From: Yamagishiella unicocca
Lineage: Eukaryota > Chlorophyta > Chlorophyceae > Chlamydomonadales > Volvocaceae
Assembly (NCBI GenBank): GCA_003116995.1
Contig: BDSL01000001.1
Location: 1,426,001-1,490,000, forward strand
Reading direction: 5' to 3'
Length of the DNA stretch: 64,000 bases
The translations under genes were made by a program, and so were the position numbers. This document shows, in pieces, positions 47,989 to 61,800 of the stretch (positions are counted from its first letter, which is position 1; each line of letters starts with the position of its first letter). The notes under the pieces were generated by a model. It was not told the origin of the DNA, did no database searches, and worked only from the letters and a program-made list of their open reading frames with translations.

Positions 47989-48408
47989 GGTGCCGGACTA
48001 GCGTAAACGGCCCAGGCACAATCAGTCCCTTAAACAGCCCCGCTCTCCTTGTACTAGTAGTCTCCGAGTGCAGGCCTATACACGCTAACTATAATGTTAC
48101 TTGACAGGTCAACAAAACGGCTATTTGCGCACAGAGTGTCGTACTCAAACGACGACAGTGCACCGCCCCAGTTGTCATGAGCTAATGATGTAACGTAAAT
48201 TGCTAAACGTTTTGAATGGAGTTGACATAGTGTGCCATATTTTTTCCAGGTACAGGGCTTTCGTTTATGGATGTTCACATTACGCAGGATGGCGCTTTAG
48301 AAGCTGACATAGACGTTTGACACATAACCAATCTCGATAACGCCGCTCCAACTGCGGTCACAGACTTCCTACACTACATAAGTCGGTGGGCCGCCACCGT
48401 ACCGTGAA
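47989..48408. promoter_or_regulatory. Divergent promoter region, AAAP transporter (minus) and NOPCHAP1 (plus)
   Basis: A 420-bp head-to-head gap between two start codons, AT-richer than the exons (notably 48060-48260). It must serve both genes. No defined element was recognised. Confidence 0.5.
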
Positions 48409-49904
48409 ATGGAGGGCAAAAGTCGGCCAAGAGAAAAGTTAGATGTTCCCTCAGTCGCTCCACTCGGTAAGAATGGTTTGCCAGAACGCGACGCCGATGT
48501 GGGGTTACGGCAGCTCTTACGGTGGTGACGACGAGCTTAAATGCCCTCGCTGCACACAGAGCAAAAGCTTGCGAACTTGACGCGTGTGAGACCCGCTATT
48601 GGACCAGCACCTCGCAGTGCAGGTAAAGTGGTTCAGGCTCCGTAGTGGGTTTCGTCAGTGAATGTGTGCCGACAGCGGCTCACACGGGTTTCACCGGGGG
48701 CTGCTGCAAGCTGTCGCGCCAAGCCGGCCGCTCTGGGTACCCACCCGCTCGTCCCCTTGTCGCGGGGCACATACCTCGTTTAATGCCATTAGATTCCTAT
48801 CGACGCTAGTACGTAACCCCTCCCCTTGCAGTGCTGGACAAAATCGCCTCCTTCCTGCCTCAGCTGGCACACGAGAATGAGCGGCTGAAGGAGCAGATGC
48901 AGGTTGGAATGTATAAGGCCATGGGCATATGTTGGGGCGGATAAGTTTTGCGTACATACGTTTCCTTTCCAACGGGGCAATCCTGCTGTTTCCAAGGGTG
49001 GCGGAGTGTCCGCCGTTATACCTCCACATTACCGCACGACCCCCATTCGATACGCGCGATATGAAGCCTACTGCTGCAAGTTTTGCAAACTCCGCTTCAC
49101 GATTCTTCGTCGCCAACGTCATCGGCCGCTGGGTTTTACCCCCTCCCTTTTGCCATTCGTGCTGCCGCCAGACCCGGCCGGCCGCGGACTTCGACATTGA
49201 GCACGTCAACGAAGACGAGGATGCACCGTACATAGAAATGGTGGGTGCCTGTGGGTGGCAAAAGAGGGGCCTCGCGTGATGGATGCTGGGAACAGATTGG
49301 GTCGTTGCGTTGGCTCCGGCTGTCGATGAGGGCAAGCAACAGTTGCAGGGCACTTGTAATTACTGTATCTCCGATGCACTTTTCACACGGTGTGCAGGAC
49401 CTCGCGTGTGGGATTCTGGATCTGCGCGACCAGGCAGCGCTGCTAGCAGCCGAGCGCGCCTTGTCGGGGCAGGGAGGTCCCTGCGGCGAGGATGAGAGCA
49501 GCAGCAGCGACGACGAAAGCAGCGACGAAAGCGAAGACGAGGATGACAGCGAGGAGGAAGGTGGCAACCCCATCGCCAGCAGCAGCGGCGTTGAGGAAGC
49601 CAGAGGGACACGTAGCGTCGACGGGGAGCGGAATGGAGGAGCAACGGGAATCCGCCCTGCTGTACATGGTGGTGCTGGGGAGGCTGCGACACTCACGCAA
49701 GCGGCCGATCAGATGGACTGCGACGATGCGGGTGACCCGTTGGTTGCGCCGGGAAAAGGAAAAGCTGCCGGAAGGGGGCGACGGGGGCGGGCGGGAGCAG
49801 GGGGACTGTTGCCAGTGGCAGCGGCAACCAACCCTGGCGCGCTTCCGGATAGGCGGCGGAAGGTAGCGGCCAAACGGTCAAAAATGATTGAAGAGCTGCC
49901 CTAG
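48409..49904 (+). CDS. NOPCHAP1: NOPCHAP1-like (C12orf45) snoRNP assembly co-chaperone
   Basis: NOPCHAP1 bridges the box C/D protein NOP58 to the RUVBL1/2 (R2TP) machinery. Exons: 48409-48466, 48560-48622, 48832-48902, 49172-49240, 49398-49904 (768 nt, 255 aa). The family core is split across exons 3-5: VLDKIASFLPQLAHENERLK (about 41-60), then RPAADFDIEHVNEDEDAPYI and EMDLACGILDL, matching the human pattern LDQVQTFLPQMARANEKL...FNIENI...IQMDVALFEM in order and spacing. An acidic Ser/Asp/Glu tract follows (49494-49560), then a Gly/Ala linker and a basic tail (RRRKVAAKRSKMIEELP). The acidic tract is a usual feature of the family. TGTAA at 50271-50275 fits a 3' UTR of about 370 nt. Confidence 0.85.
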
Positions 49905-50826
49905 GAGTATGGTGGCCGCTTGAGTACAAGGGATCAAAGACCCTGTATTGTATCGGTACGGAAGCGCCATCGTGGCTGGCAGGCGGCCAGTTTGAAAAAG
50001 GAGGTCGACGATTCCTCTTAATTAGCATCCGGTCCCCCGGTTTCTATAAACGTCTGTCGTGCGACGGCGTGTCAGGGAGTGCGTATGTGTATCCTGGAAC
50101 CGTCGGTCCATTCGAACTGCAAGCCTTCTCGCATTGCTTTCGCTCGTTCACGCCTGTGGAGGTACCGTACGTGCAGTTATGATAGCCACGGGACAGGAGG
50201 TCCACGTCGAGGGGGATAACCAAATCAAAACACGCTCGCTAAGTGTGTTGCGTAAGAAAATGCGAGCCTGTGTAATATTGACCAGTCGGGCTGTGTTTTT
50301 ATCCTGCCAGGAGTGGGGTACCTGGTTGGCATCGTCACTGGAGGCAGGGAAGGAACATGAAGGAGCGGCACGGTTACGCCAGGTGCGCAAGGATGGCGGT
50401 CTGGCGGAGATGGGCACTGCAGCTGCAGCGAATAGATACTTCCTCATATCAAGAGCCATGTTTGGGTGAAAGCTGCGCAAGTTGGCTGGGTCGGTTAGCG
50501 CCGCGGCTCCTGCCCGGGGAACATCATAAACAAATGATCGGCAACGACAGCTGAAATCATATCCCTTGTTATCTGTTAGAGCTTACCAATAATAGGGCTC
50601 TCGGGCTTGTGATGTGGCATTAAGGCGCGTACTGTACGGCATGGCGGACTCCCGCGCATACCATCGCACCTTACGATACTGTTCTCTTACCCGATTGCAT
50701 TATTACTGCTTCCTGGCTTGATTACCTTTCGCCTATACTGTGCCTTTATTTGAAAAAAGAACATACTTGAACGCGATCGGCATTCCTGTTCAGCAAGCCT
50801 GCTTCCTTTAACCTACTTTAGGCGCA
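49905..50826. other. NOPCHAP1 3' UTR and CCT8 promoter region
   Basis: About 0.9 kb without a supported gene. It includes the TGTAA at 50271-50275 and an AT-rich segment before CCT8 (50560-50810). I looked for clustered nGAAn heat-shock element repeats before CCT8 and saw none that are convincing. Confidence 0.5.
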
Positions 50827-53800
50827 ATGGCTACCGGAATGCCTTATGGGCTGCAGGCCATGCTCAAGGAAGGGCATAAACATTTTAGCGGACTGCAGGA
50901 AGCAGTGATGAAGAACATCGAAGCCTGCAAGGGCCTGGCGCAGATCACGCGAACTTCTCTTGGGCCAAATGGTACGGTGTCAGAGCACTGCAGAGTTGCT
51001 TGGATGGCCATCTCGGGACTGCGCATCCTCAGATTGGCGCGCGGCCTTTGTGACGGCGGCCTTCCCCAGCGTTCCAATCGGAGACCACGCCTGTCCATGC
51101 ACAGGCATGAACAAGATGGTGATCAACCACCTGGAGAAGCTCTTTGTCACGAGCGATGCCAGCACGATAGTCAGCGAGTTGGAGGTGCAGCACCCAGCTG
51201 CCAAGCTGCTTGTCATGGCAGCAAAAGCACAGGAGGCAGAGATCGGGGATGGCACGAACCTGGTGGGTACAAACGACCGGGGGAATGCGTCTTACTGGGG
51301 CGCGCGGGTACGCGGGAGTGCAAACCTCGACACCTCACCCGGTGGTGCAGCGGATCCCTTCCCAATTGCTGGCGAACACTTCGCGAACTAGTCGAATTTG
51401 CACACGGAGCACGGTATTTGCTCGCATGGGCTTGCTTGCGCTCCGCCGCAATAACAATTCTCGTCGTGTGGGCGCAAGGTTGCCAGGTCGAAAGCAAGCT
51501 CTAATGCAGGGTGTCTTTTCGGCTCCGCCCCGTCGTCTTCCCAATGCACACCAACTTACGAGTTCCGCACCTCATGCCTTTGATCGCACCTCTCTAGGTG
51601 CTAACGCTCGGTGGCGAGCTGCTGTCGAATGCTGAGTCTCTGCTGCGCGACGGGCTGCACACCGCAGAAGTGGTGGAGGGCTATCAACGAGCATGCGACA
51701 AGGTATAGGGTTTGGCCTTCTTCAATTAGGTTTTGTCACGCTGGGCTGACGATTCCAGGATTGGGGTCCACGGATCAGCCGTTACCTGGGGGTTTGCCGT
51801 GGATGGGGGCGTTACGGCATACCGTTTGTAGGATGCCGAATTACGCCCAACTGCGCAATGTTAAGAAGAGTGCCACGAAGGAAATCTCTGACGGAGTGTC
51901 GCAGTCGGGTTTTTCAGCCGCCCCATGATGACAAATACGCAGTGGGCATCGCAATTTGCTGGTTAAGAGCCGCGTGAACCAGCTAGCTGTGCATGAGGCA
52001 TCTCCCACCAGGAACCACGTGCACATTTAGCATGGATTAGGAGGATCCCGGAGAACGGATAGGTGGCACGGACGGCACCGCCAGCATAGACCGATGGAGC
52101 GTATGCTTCCGGCTTACTGTTGCGGATCCTGCGGTCAATTAGGTGGCATCGACGCCACATGCCCCAGGATACTGCACGACTGGTACGGGCAGCTCTCCTA
52201 TGTTGGTGAGGCTGCGCCTTGTGTGTCTGCGGGCACTGATAGGATGGCCCCAGAGTTCGTAACAAACGTGACACCCCCAATGCTCCTGGCAACGCTTCCT
52301 GTTTTGTTCAGGCCCTAGAAATCCTGGAGTCGCTGGTGCTGCCCGACACGAAGGACGTGGATGTGCGAGACAAGGCAGTGGTGAGCCAGGGTTGGGTGCA
52401 TGTAGCGAGGAGGAAAAGCAGAAGGGTAGATTTCTCCTTAAGCCGTTACGAGCACAGGGGTTTGGATGAGACCACGGGGAGCCATTTGACAAGCGAAGGT
52501 TGAGGACTTGTTGTAGCTGTCGTGATGCGCACCAATTGGGAGGTGTACTCGCTAGTTCTGGGAGCTGGCAGGGCGGGGTTGCGGGCAAACACCATAGAAC
52601 CGTAGCGATTCAAGATGATTGGCACACGACGTGAGAGGGTAGCGCAGATCTTGACCTAGAGCACGGGCTATACACAGGTTTTAAACAGTTGCTGTCCTCG
52701 AGCAAAAGGTTGTGGTGGCGAGTGGGTGCTGGCCTACGGCAAATCTCGTCCGTTGAGCTCATCTCATACGGGTCTTAAATCACACGTGGCCTTCCCTATC
52801 ACGACCAGATTGCCCGGCGGCTCAAGGGCGCCATCAGCAGCAAGATCAGCGGCTATGAGGACCTGCTGGCGGGGCTGGTTGCGGAGGCGTGCATTGATGT
52901 GTGCCCCAAGAACCCTAACAACTTCAACGTGGACAATGTTCGTGTCATTAAGATCCAGGTACGGCGATGAGAGTGAGGACCGGCGTTGGTATTGAGAGGG
53001 CGGAAATGGAAGGGCTGGAATCACAAGCTCCCAGAACGAGCGGCGCAGGTTTCTACCCAGCAGCTCCCGGCGCTTCTCCCTCACCCACCTCACACTACCC
53101 TTCCTACTGCCAGCATGGGAGTACGTCAGCCAGTATACATGGGGTCCCCGTCCTGTTTCCGGCACAACTCCCGGCCTCATCCACTCCTCCTGTGCACTCA
53201 GGGCTCCACGCTGCCCGAGAGCACTATGGTGAAGGGCATGGTTCTCAAGCGCGACACGGAGGGCAGCATCAAGTCCGTGGAGGACGCCAAGGTGGCGGCG
53301 TACACGCAGGGTGTGGACACCGCGTCCACGGACACCAAGGGCACGGTGCTCATCAAGAGCGCGGAGGAGCTGGAGAACTACTCCAGGTGGGGCCTCGGGC
53401 TTCAGGGAGGGTAGCTGTCCTGCGGTCCGGTACGAAGAATTGTCGTCTGGACCACGCCAAGCTAGCAGCAAGCCCGGATTCGCAGAAAAAACACTCCGTG
53501 GCTCAGCGGTACATCGGCACAGTCCGTGGCTGCTCGTCGTAAGGTTCTACTCGCACACGCACACGTCAATTTTGGACGGTGTAAAAAACCATAGTTGAGC
53601 AATCACGAACCCGGCTTCGTCATGGTCGCACCAGCTTGCTGTGTTCCGCGGCACGCGAGTGATTGAAGCCAAACCCGCGCTATGCCCCGCGCCCAAATTC
53701 TGATCCTTGGCTTGCAGCTCTGAGGAGTCGAAGCTCGAGGAGTACATCAAGGGCATCGCGGATAGCGGCGCTCGCGTCGTGCTCAGCGGCTCATCCGTGG

Positions 53801-55139
53801 GGGAGATGGCGCTCCACTTCTGTGAGAAGTACGGGCTGATGGTGATCAAGATGCCGTCCAAGTTCGAGCTCGCGCGCCTGTGCCGCGCCACCGGCACCAC
53901 GGCGCGCGCGACCTTCGGCGCTCCCACCGCGGACGAGCTCGGCTTCGCCAAGAGCCTGCGCGTCAAGGTGCGGCGATGGGGTCGTGTTGTGCACGTGCGC
54001 ACCTTCTTTGCCAGTAGTGCGGGGGGAATGGCCGAGGCGCCACCTTGTGCCTAGGTCTGCCTGATAAGCGGCGCCGGCGCCGGTACGACCCATTCGTGAC
54101 TTATGATACAGGTCACGCGTGTTGCACACTTCTGCGTGGGATAGGTCCACAGCGCGTGGCGCACACTACATCGTATTTACGATAAAGACAGCCAAGTATA
54201 GTGCCACACCCAACCAGCGCAACTAGCGCCCTACCTTGCTCCATGGATCGGATTCCTCGCCCTTGCTAATGCTCCAGCGTGCTGACCACCCCCCTGGCCC
54301 CGCCCTCGGTTTGTCGGCCGTGGATTCGCGGATGTTTCTTATCAAACCCCCCTGGCCTGGTGCGCCCGCCCCACGTCCTGCGCCCTCACCCCACAGGAGA
54401 TCGGCGGCACCAACTGCCTGGTGCTGACGCAGGACGCGGTCCTGGGCTCCATCTCCACAATTGTGCTGCGCGGCTCCACGGAAGGCTTTCTGGATGACGT
54501 GGAGCGCGCCGTCAACGACGCGATCAACACCTACAAGACGCTCTGCCGCGACTCGCGCATGCTCGCGGGCGGCGGTGCGCCGGAAATTGAGCTGGCGCGC
54601 CAGGTGGGGCTTCCGTTGTCGCCCTGCGAAGACAGCTCGGAAGTTGGCGCAGTTTTTCGTGCAAACAGGAGTCGCGTGGCTGGAGGGTTAACCCTGATGT
54701 CGATCTCATCAGCATCCATCCTTCGCTCCGCTGTGCCCTCATTGCTCGATGCCCGCCCTGCCGCCTCAAACCTCAGGTCGCGGACTACGCCAAGAAGCAG
54801 ACGGGCCTGGAGCAGTACGCCATCAACAAGTACGCCGAGGCGTTCGAGCTGGTTCCGCGCACGCTAGCGGAGAACTCGGGCCTCAACGCCACAGACGCGC
54901 TCTCTGCGCTCTACTCGGCGCACGCGGCCGGCCAGATCAACGCCGGGCTGGACGTGGACGGCGGCGTGCCGCGCGACCTCGCAGCCACGGACGGCATCAT
55001 GGACCTCTTCACGACCAAGTGGTGGGCCGTGCGGCTGGCCACTGAGGCCGCGTGCACGGTGCTTAAGGTTGACCAGATCATCATGGCGAAGCAGGCTGGC
55101 GGGCCCAAGCCGCGCGGCGGCGATGGCGACGACGAATGA
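50827..55139 (+). CDS. CCT8: T-complex protein 1 subunit theta, cytosolic chaperonin CCT/TRiC
   Basis: One of eight CCT subunits that fold actin, tubulin and other proteins using ATP. Exons: 50827-50971, 51105-51262, 51598-51702, 52312-52380, 52809-52958, 53202-53386, 53718-53967, 54397-54603, 54777-55139 (1632 nt, 543 aa; family about 548). Equatorial domain: KNIEACKGLAQITRTSLGPN, MNKMVINHLEKLFVTSDA and the ATP motif GDGTN (96-100). Theta-specific signatures include NFNVDNVRVIKI, KGTVLIKSAEEL, GSISTIVLRGST, LAENSGLNATDALSALYSAH and the C-terminal LKVDQIIMAKQAGGPKP. All phases match. The start is the first ATG, giving the usual MATGMPYGLQAMLKEG N-terminus. High-confidence orthologue. Confidence 0.97.
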
Positions 55140-55856
55140 GCTTAGTGCCGTCGGTGTTGGGAACTGCCCGGTCCAGCATACCATTGAACGTGTGGGATCC
55201 GGAAGGCGGGGGCTGCAGGGGTGTGCGGGGCGGGAGCCGCGTTCGCGGGGGAGCGAGCCGTGGGGAAATGCGTAGTGGTCCAGGGATGCGTCACGCTGGC
55301 GTTGCAGCGATGGCAAGGGGGCTGAGGCGGCAGAGGACGAGGCGGTTTGGGTGATGCGGGCGTTGGCGCCCACAGAGGCATAGAGGCTCGGGTTGCGAGC
55401 AGTCCCGCGCAGGGTCATCGGGATATAGCGGGGGCGCGCGACACAGGATTGGGGATCAAAAGAGCGTTGACGTCGAGCATGGTTCAGGTGTGTGATGAGG
55501 CACGGCCAATGCGCAGGGTGCTGTCAGGATTGTGCGCCTTGAGCGGGCAGGAGGTTAATGTGCGAGTGACGGACTCGAGGCGAATATGTTAAATCCTGCA
55601 TGCGATGCGCGACACGCGCACTGTAGCAATACGGCTTTCGTTGGATCAGTTATACCGTCTCAGAGCCAGCTCCGCGTGCACGTGCATTGATATTGTTAAG
55701 GTTCACCATCATAACTGACAGGATATGCAACAGAACAAGGCAGCCTTTCGACCCTGTGGATTTTTGCGGCTTAACGTTGCTGCCCTTCCGTTAAGACACA
55801 GCAGCACTAACAGCCTGACCGACTGCGCCTATGATTCCTTGAAATACACCAAATGA
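55140..55856. other. Spacer between CCT8 and the RAP-domain gene
   Basis: About 0.7 kb holding the CCT8 3' UTR and the promoter of the next same-strand gene. No clear TGTAA was found by eye. No gene supported. Confidence 0.45.
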
Positions 55857-58800
55857 ATGGGTGACGATCGCTGGACTTCCAAGTGGCAGCCGACAGCTGA
55901 CCAGCGACCAGCTGCCCGCGGCCCAGACCGCAGTGATCATGAACAAGGTCGCACCCAAGACAAATCCTTTAGTGCTAATGCTTCGGCACGACTGTATTCG
56001 GCAGCCGACCAAGCTGACCGCTGGGACCGGAGGGGTGGACTTCAATCGCAAGGCCGAGTGGGCGCTGACCTGAGCGACGGGTCAGCTTCGGGTGGTTCAC
56101 GCTACCAGCAACAATATGACAGGCAACCGCATACAAACACATTCCAAAATTCGCACCAGCGCCAGGAAACAGGGCGGCGACATCAAACGGCGCGTAGCTC
56201 CGACTGGGATTCCCGGGGCGGACGCGATGACGTGCACGGTGTCGAGACAGAATTTATGGGCGAGACGTTTGGTGGGGTAGACCCTGGGGAAACCGGACCC
56301 CGGGCCGCTGCCGCTGCCGGCCAGGACAGTGATGCTTTCCTTGGGAATATATGTGACGCCGGAGGCTTGGGCGCGGGCGGGGCTTGGCCCGACAACGACG
56401 GCGACGACTTCCAGCGTACAGGTCGCTACGGCTGCGAAGGTCTGACGATGATCCAGCTGGAGGAAGCAGCGGCAAGCGGGGAGGCGTCGACGTGGAGCCT
56501 GGAGAAGCTGGCTGAAGCTGCGACTGCGGTGAGCTCTTTCGGAGGTTGCTTCGGACCGAGAGATCGGACCGGGTGTGCTCCCGTTCTCCCTCCCCCCAGC
56601 CTGGGGCTCATGGTGTTGACCCGCCTTACGTAACCAGGTCCGTAACCCTGCTACTGGCATCAACCGTGCCCCGGCGTGCACTCCTCGCCCCACCAATCGC
56701 ACCGACAAACGCAGCGCACACCACAGCACACCACCTAGACTAATCCTGACCACCCGGAGCCCCCCAGCGCCCAACACCCCGCGGCCTGGCCTCACCTCGC
56801 TTCCCTGCGTATGGAGCTATGGACAGCTCCCAGTGCGCTTCGCACGCCCCTGGTCCACTCCTGCTCCCTGTCCCACGCACACCTGCGTAGCCTCCTCCCA
56901 TGCTCTGCCCTCCTCGCCGCCCCCCGAACCCCTTCCGCTCCCCGGGCCGCCTACGCCGCCTGCAGATGTGCCACCTGCGGTCCGCGGACGCATGCGGACA
57001 GGACCCCGCCGCAGTCACCTGCCCGCTGACTCCGCGCGAGGAGGCGCTCATGGACACCCTGGCGACGGCGGCGGTCCGCGGCTACTGCATATCGCCCAGC
57101 GGGCCCGCGACGCCGCAGCGCGCCTGGGCCGTCTCTCAGCTGCTGTGGGCTTGCGCCCGGGGGCAGTACTGGGCCGGACCGCCGCAGCCTCCGTCAGGGA
57201 CTTGGGAGGCGGCAGCCGCTGTCGGCGGGGTGGTTGACCCGGGCGCCAAGGAGGGAGGCGACGGCTGTCCTGCGGGCGGCGGCAATGGCGGCGCCGCCGC
57301 GGCGAGCTGCAAGGCGTGGCCTAGGCCCGCTGAGCTGCTGTCGAAGGGCGCCCCCGCGGCTGCCGCCGCGGCCGCAACGCCCTCGGGCGCCTGGGGCGAC
57401 GGCGAGTGCAGCACCGCCGTCCGCAGCGACGGCAACGGCGACAGCACCACGGCCAGCCAAGGCCCACTTGCAGCTAGGGAGGAGGCGCCAGTTGCTGCTG
57501 ATGGCGCCGCAGGTGGTGCCAGTGCCGGCGACGGCCGGCCGACGGCCTGGGGCGGCGGCAGGAACGGCGGCGGCGGAGGTGTCACGGCCTCCGCAGCCCG
57601 CCGGTCCTGGCGGCGGCTGGCCGTTGGCCTGTTCGACATCCTAGCCGCCGATGGATGCCGCTTGGTGGCTCAGCTGGACAGCAGGTCAGTCGCGCTGGTG
57701 TGGTGGGCGCTGGGCAAGGCCGCCATGGCAGCTCGCAGCAGAACGTTCCCGGCCACTTCGCCTGCCGCCGCGGCCGTGGTGGCCGCCGTGTCGGGCCCGC
57801 TGACAGCCGCGCTGGACGCGCGTGCGGCCGAGTCACTGAAGCTCACCGACAATGCGCAGCTCTGCGCGCTGTTCTACTCGTGCGCGTGCTCGAACCGGGC
57901 CTCGCAGCGGCTGATGAACGCGCTGGGTGACGAGCTGGTGACGCGGCTGGAGAGCTCGCTCATCCTGGGCGTCGGAGGAGCGGGGCCGCAGCGCGGGCGC
58001 TTCACCACGAGGGAGCTGTCGTGCGTGTCGTACTCGTGCGGGCTGCTGGGGCTGCGGAACGAGCGGCTGCTGGACGCGCTGTCCGAGTACGCGGCTTCGA
58101 GCCCGCAGCTCAAGTGGAGGTGCGTCCGAGGGCAAGGGGTGTGGGGCTGGTGGTGAAGGTGGTGGACGTAGCAGAGATGGCCTTCAATGGGTGGCGGCGC
58201 TGGCGGCGGGTTCAGCACGCAGATATTGGTCACCGGGCGCCTTCTGCCGCCCCACGTCCTGTAGGAGCCCTTCAGCCGCACGATGCCGCAAACGAGCCCC
58301 TTTACGGACCCGCTGGGTGTCAAACAACTTGCCGGGTAATAATCCTCGACCCCAATGCCCCAATGCCGGGTAATAATCCCCGACGTTCCGATGCCCACCT
58401 GCTGTTCCTTGTCTGCCCGACACATCTGTGCATCATAATAAACTTCCTGTTCGGCACACAGTGTGTGTCCGCACAGCTGCACCACATGCAAGTGCCCTAG
58501 TCAGACCCACTTGATCCTCGGGCGGCCCTCCTGCCCTCGGCACGTGCTCCATGCGGCACGCACTGCGGCACGCACTGCGGCACGCACTGCGGCACGCACT
58601 GCGGCACGCACTGCGGCACGCACTGCGGCACGCACTGCGGCACGCACTGCGGCACGCACTGCGGCACGCACTGCGGCACGCACTGCGGCACGCACTGCGG
58701 CACGCACTGCGGCACGCACTGCGGCACGCACTGCGGCACGCACTGCGGCACGCACTGCGGCACGCACTGCGGCACGCACTGCGGCACGCACTGCGGCACG

Positions 58801-61800
58801 CACTGCGGCACGCACTGCGGCACGCACTGCGGCACGCACTGCGGCACACCCCTGGCTCCAGCTCCTACGCCCTCCGCCACGCATCAACCACCCACCAACA
58901 CCCGCCACCACCCGCCACCACCGCTGCCGCCGCCCGGGCCTCTCCTCCCCCGCGCAGCGCCAGCGCCCTGTCCGTTTTGATGTACGGCATCGCCAACGTG
59001 GGCCACCGCGACACGCGCCTGATGGCCTGGGCGGACATCGCAGTCACCGCCAAGCCCGCGCACGACTTCAACCTGCGCAACATCAGCTTCATGCTCTACA
59101 ACTTCCACCGGCTGCGCTGGTGGCCGCGTCGAGCCGCAGAGCACCTGCTGTCGGCGGCGTGCCTGCACCCGCCGGACTCCATCCCAATCATCAGCATCAG
59201 CACCATCCTCATGTGCATGGGCTCGGGCCGCGCGCGTGACGAGCGGGCCCTAGCGCACTTGTGTGTGGCGCTGACGCAGCGGCCCCGAAGCCTGCTGACG
59301 GCCAAGGACGTTTGCGTCTGCCTCACGGCCCTGCAGCGGCTGCACGGGGAGAACGTGCTGGTAGGTGGCGAGAGGGCGCCTGGTGCAGGGACGGAGACGG
59401 TCAGGCGGGAGGCCGTACGTTATTGCGCTTGGTGGGTGTTGGGATTTGAGGAAACGCGCCGGGTGCAGGCAGGAGGGCGCGCGTACCCTGGGGGCTCCGT
59501 GTGTGGCTGTGCGGGAGGTACTGATAGCCTTCTCTCGTCTCTCTGGTGTATTGCATCACCACAACCACCATCACCACTCGCATGGGCATTCCCTCCTCCC
59601 CGGCGCAACGACGCTGACTTGCATGCCGTCGTGTCGCCATCCCCCGGCCACCAGGCCAGCCAGCAGCCGGAGTGTCTGGAGGCGCTGGACCACCTGGCTG
59701 GAGCGATTGTGGAGCGGGGCTTCTCTAGGGTGACCCCCAGCTGCAGGGCCGTGCCCGAGTTCAACCACCAGGAGGTATCCAACGCCATGTTCGCGCTGGG
59801 CAAGCTCAAGTAAGTCCAGCTGCCTCCCGTCTGATGGTGGGCTCGATGAGGCACTGCTGGGTCGGGGGGCCGCATACCGCAGGATAGCCGCGAAAGCAGG
59901 AACAGCAGAAGCGACAGAAGCAGCCTCACTATGAGGTGCGCCTCACTATGGCCGCCGGCTGCCACGCCGCGGACTGCGCTGCCGCGGACTGGCGAGTGAC
60001 CGCGGACACCCACGTCCCCCGGCCCTTGCGGCCTGCCCGCATCGCGCTGCAGGTACTACAGCCCGGCGGTGCTCGACGCGCTCCGAGACCACGCCGCGCG
60101 CGGCGGGCTGGAAGGCGCCAGCGCCTGGGACTGCACCGCCATCTTGGTGGGCCTTGCGCAGCTCAATTACCATGACCACGAGGACGTGCGCCGCGGGAAC
60201 TCGCGGTTGGCTCCCGCAGCAGCTAGGTCGAGCCGCCAGGAGGATCGGGAGTACGAACCCAGCGGGAGCCGGAGCTCGGGGGCCGACGTGGACCTCGTGG
60301 GTTTGCTGGCGGACACGGTGGCACGGCGGGTGAGCGAGGGGGGGGGCGGCAATGATGGGCGCAGGCGGCTTGCAGCAGGGCGGCATGGATTGGGTGGGGC
60401 AGCTCCGGGGGGCCGCCCTGCGTGGCAAAGGCGGTGAGGCGTGTTGCAGGGAAGACAGCCCGTGACTCAGGCTGCTCGGCACGCGACGTGCTCCGCGTAG
60501 GCGGCCCGTCGATGCGCGTCTGTAGCCGTGCAGTGGCGCCTTGCCAATCCGCGCCCGGCTGACTCGACCCGTGGGTCGTTTTGCAGGTCCGCAGCGCCAA
60601 GAGCCAGGACCTGGCCAACACGCTGTGGGCGCTGACGATCCTGGAAGGTGCCCTGACGCGGTACAGGTGAGTGGGTGGGCGCGTGGAAGCTCTGCGCACC
60701 CGCACCCGCCCGACAGCTGGGGCGGCTGGGCCATGGCAGTTACCTCCAGCCCCTGCCGTACAGCAAGGACCCGGCTCGATTATTTGCTCTGCAGTCACAA
60801 TCCCTAAGCAAGCCTGAAGATACGTTCCCCAAGCATGCCGCCCACGACCGTAAGGCTTTGCCTCTTGCGACGACGCGCCGCCGCAGGTCCATTGTCATCA
60901 CCCTGATGGAGGAGGTGAACCGCCGGGGCCCGGCGGGCAGGGGCCCCGACGGCTTCAACCGAGATGAGCAGCGGCAGATCTGGCAGGTGCGGTGGCGCCA
61001 CGTGCTGCATGCAGCGGGCTATAGGCGCGAGGGACGCATGTACCATGTTACATGGGCCTCTCGAAGTGGGCAGCCAGGCGTCGGCTTCCGTCGGCCACCG
61101 TACGGTGCTTGGGAGTCTCCTTTCCTTCCTGAGCTGTTGGCTGCTGCTGATGTTGCTGACGGCGGGACGACTGCCGCCGCCAACGCCCTCCGGCAGGTCC
61201 ACCGCGAGCTGTCTGCGCTGTCGGAGCCGTACGCTGTCGTGCGTGAGGACCTGGTGCGGCTCGGCCGCCTGGGCATGTCGGAGGCGGACCACACCTACTC
61301 GCGTGTGCAGGTGGGGAGGGTGTGCGCGGGTGAGCGCAGGCACGCTCGCTCGGTGGTGTTTGCTGCTACGTCACAACAACACACCAGCTAGGTGCGGCGC
61401 ACTTGACAGCTGGGTGCCCTCCGGCGATACATAGCGCGCAGGATCGTAGTTGTAGCCGATACTAACAGTACTCGTAACCTACCTTGCCACCACCACCACC
61501 ACGTCGTGGCCGTGCCTCTGCACCCTCAGGCCAGCTTCCAGGCGGTTCTTGTCGCGATGTTGGAGAGCGGCCGCTTCCCGGAGCTGCGCGACCTGATGTA
61601 CGAGCAGGAGCTGGTGCCGGGGGGCGACCAGCTCATGCGGATTGACGTGCAGGTGGGTGGGCGCCCGGGGTGGTGATGGCGGTGGTGGACGGGACCCAGC
61701 GCCGGGCGGGGGGGAGGACAGCTGTTCCGCGCAGTCGCCGGGGGATTGTGGCGGTGTGTGGCGGATATGCCGCATCAGGGCTGTTCCGCACCGTGGCCTA

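Noticed and set aside
58433..59239. Long repetitive ORFs (RHAL, ARTA, CVPQ, CRSA repeats) on both strands
   Set aside because: All are produced by the 12-bp intronic minisatellite, whose length keeps every frame open; flanking exons and splice sites place it in an intron.
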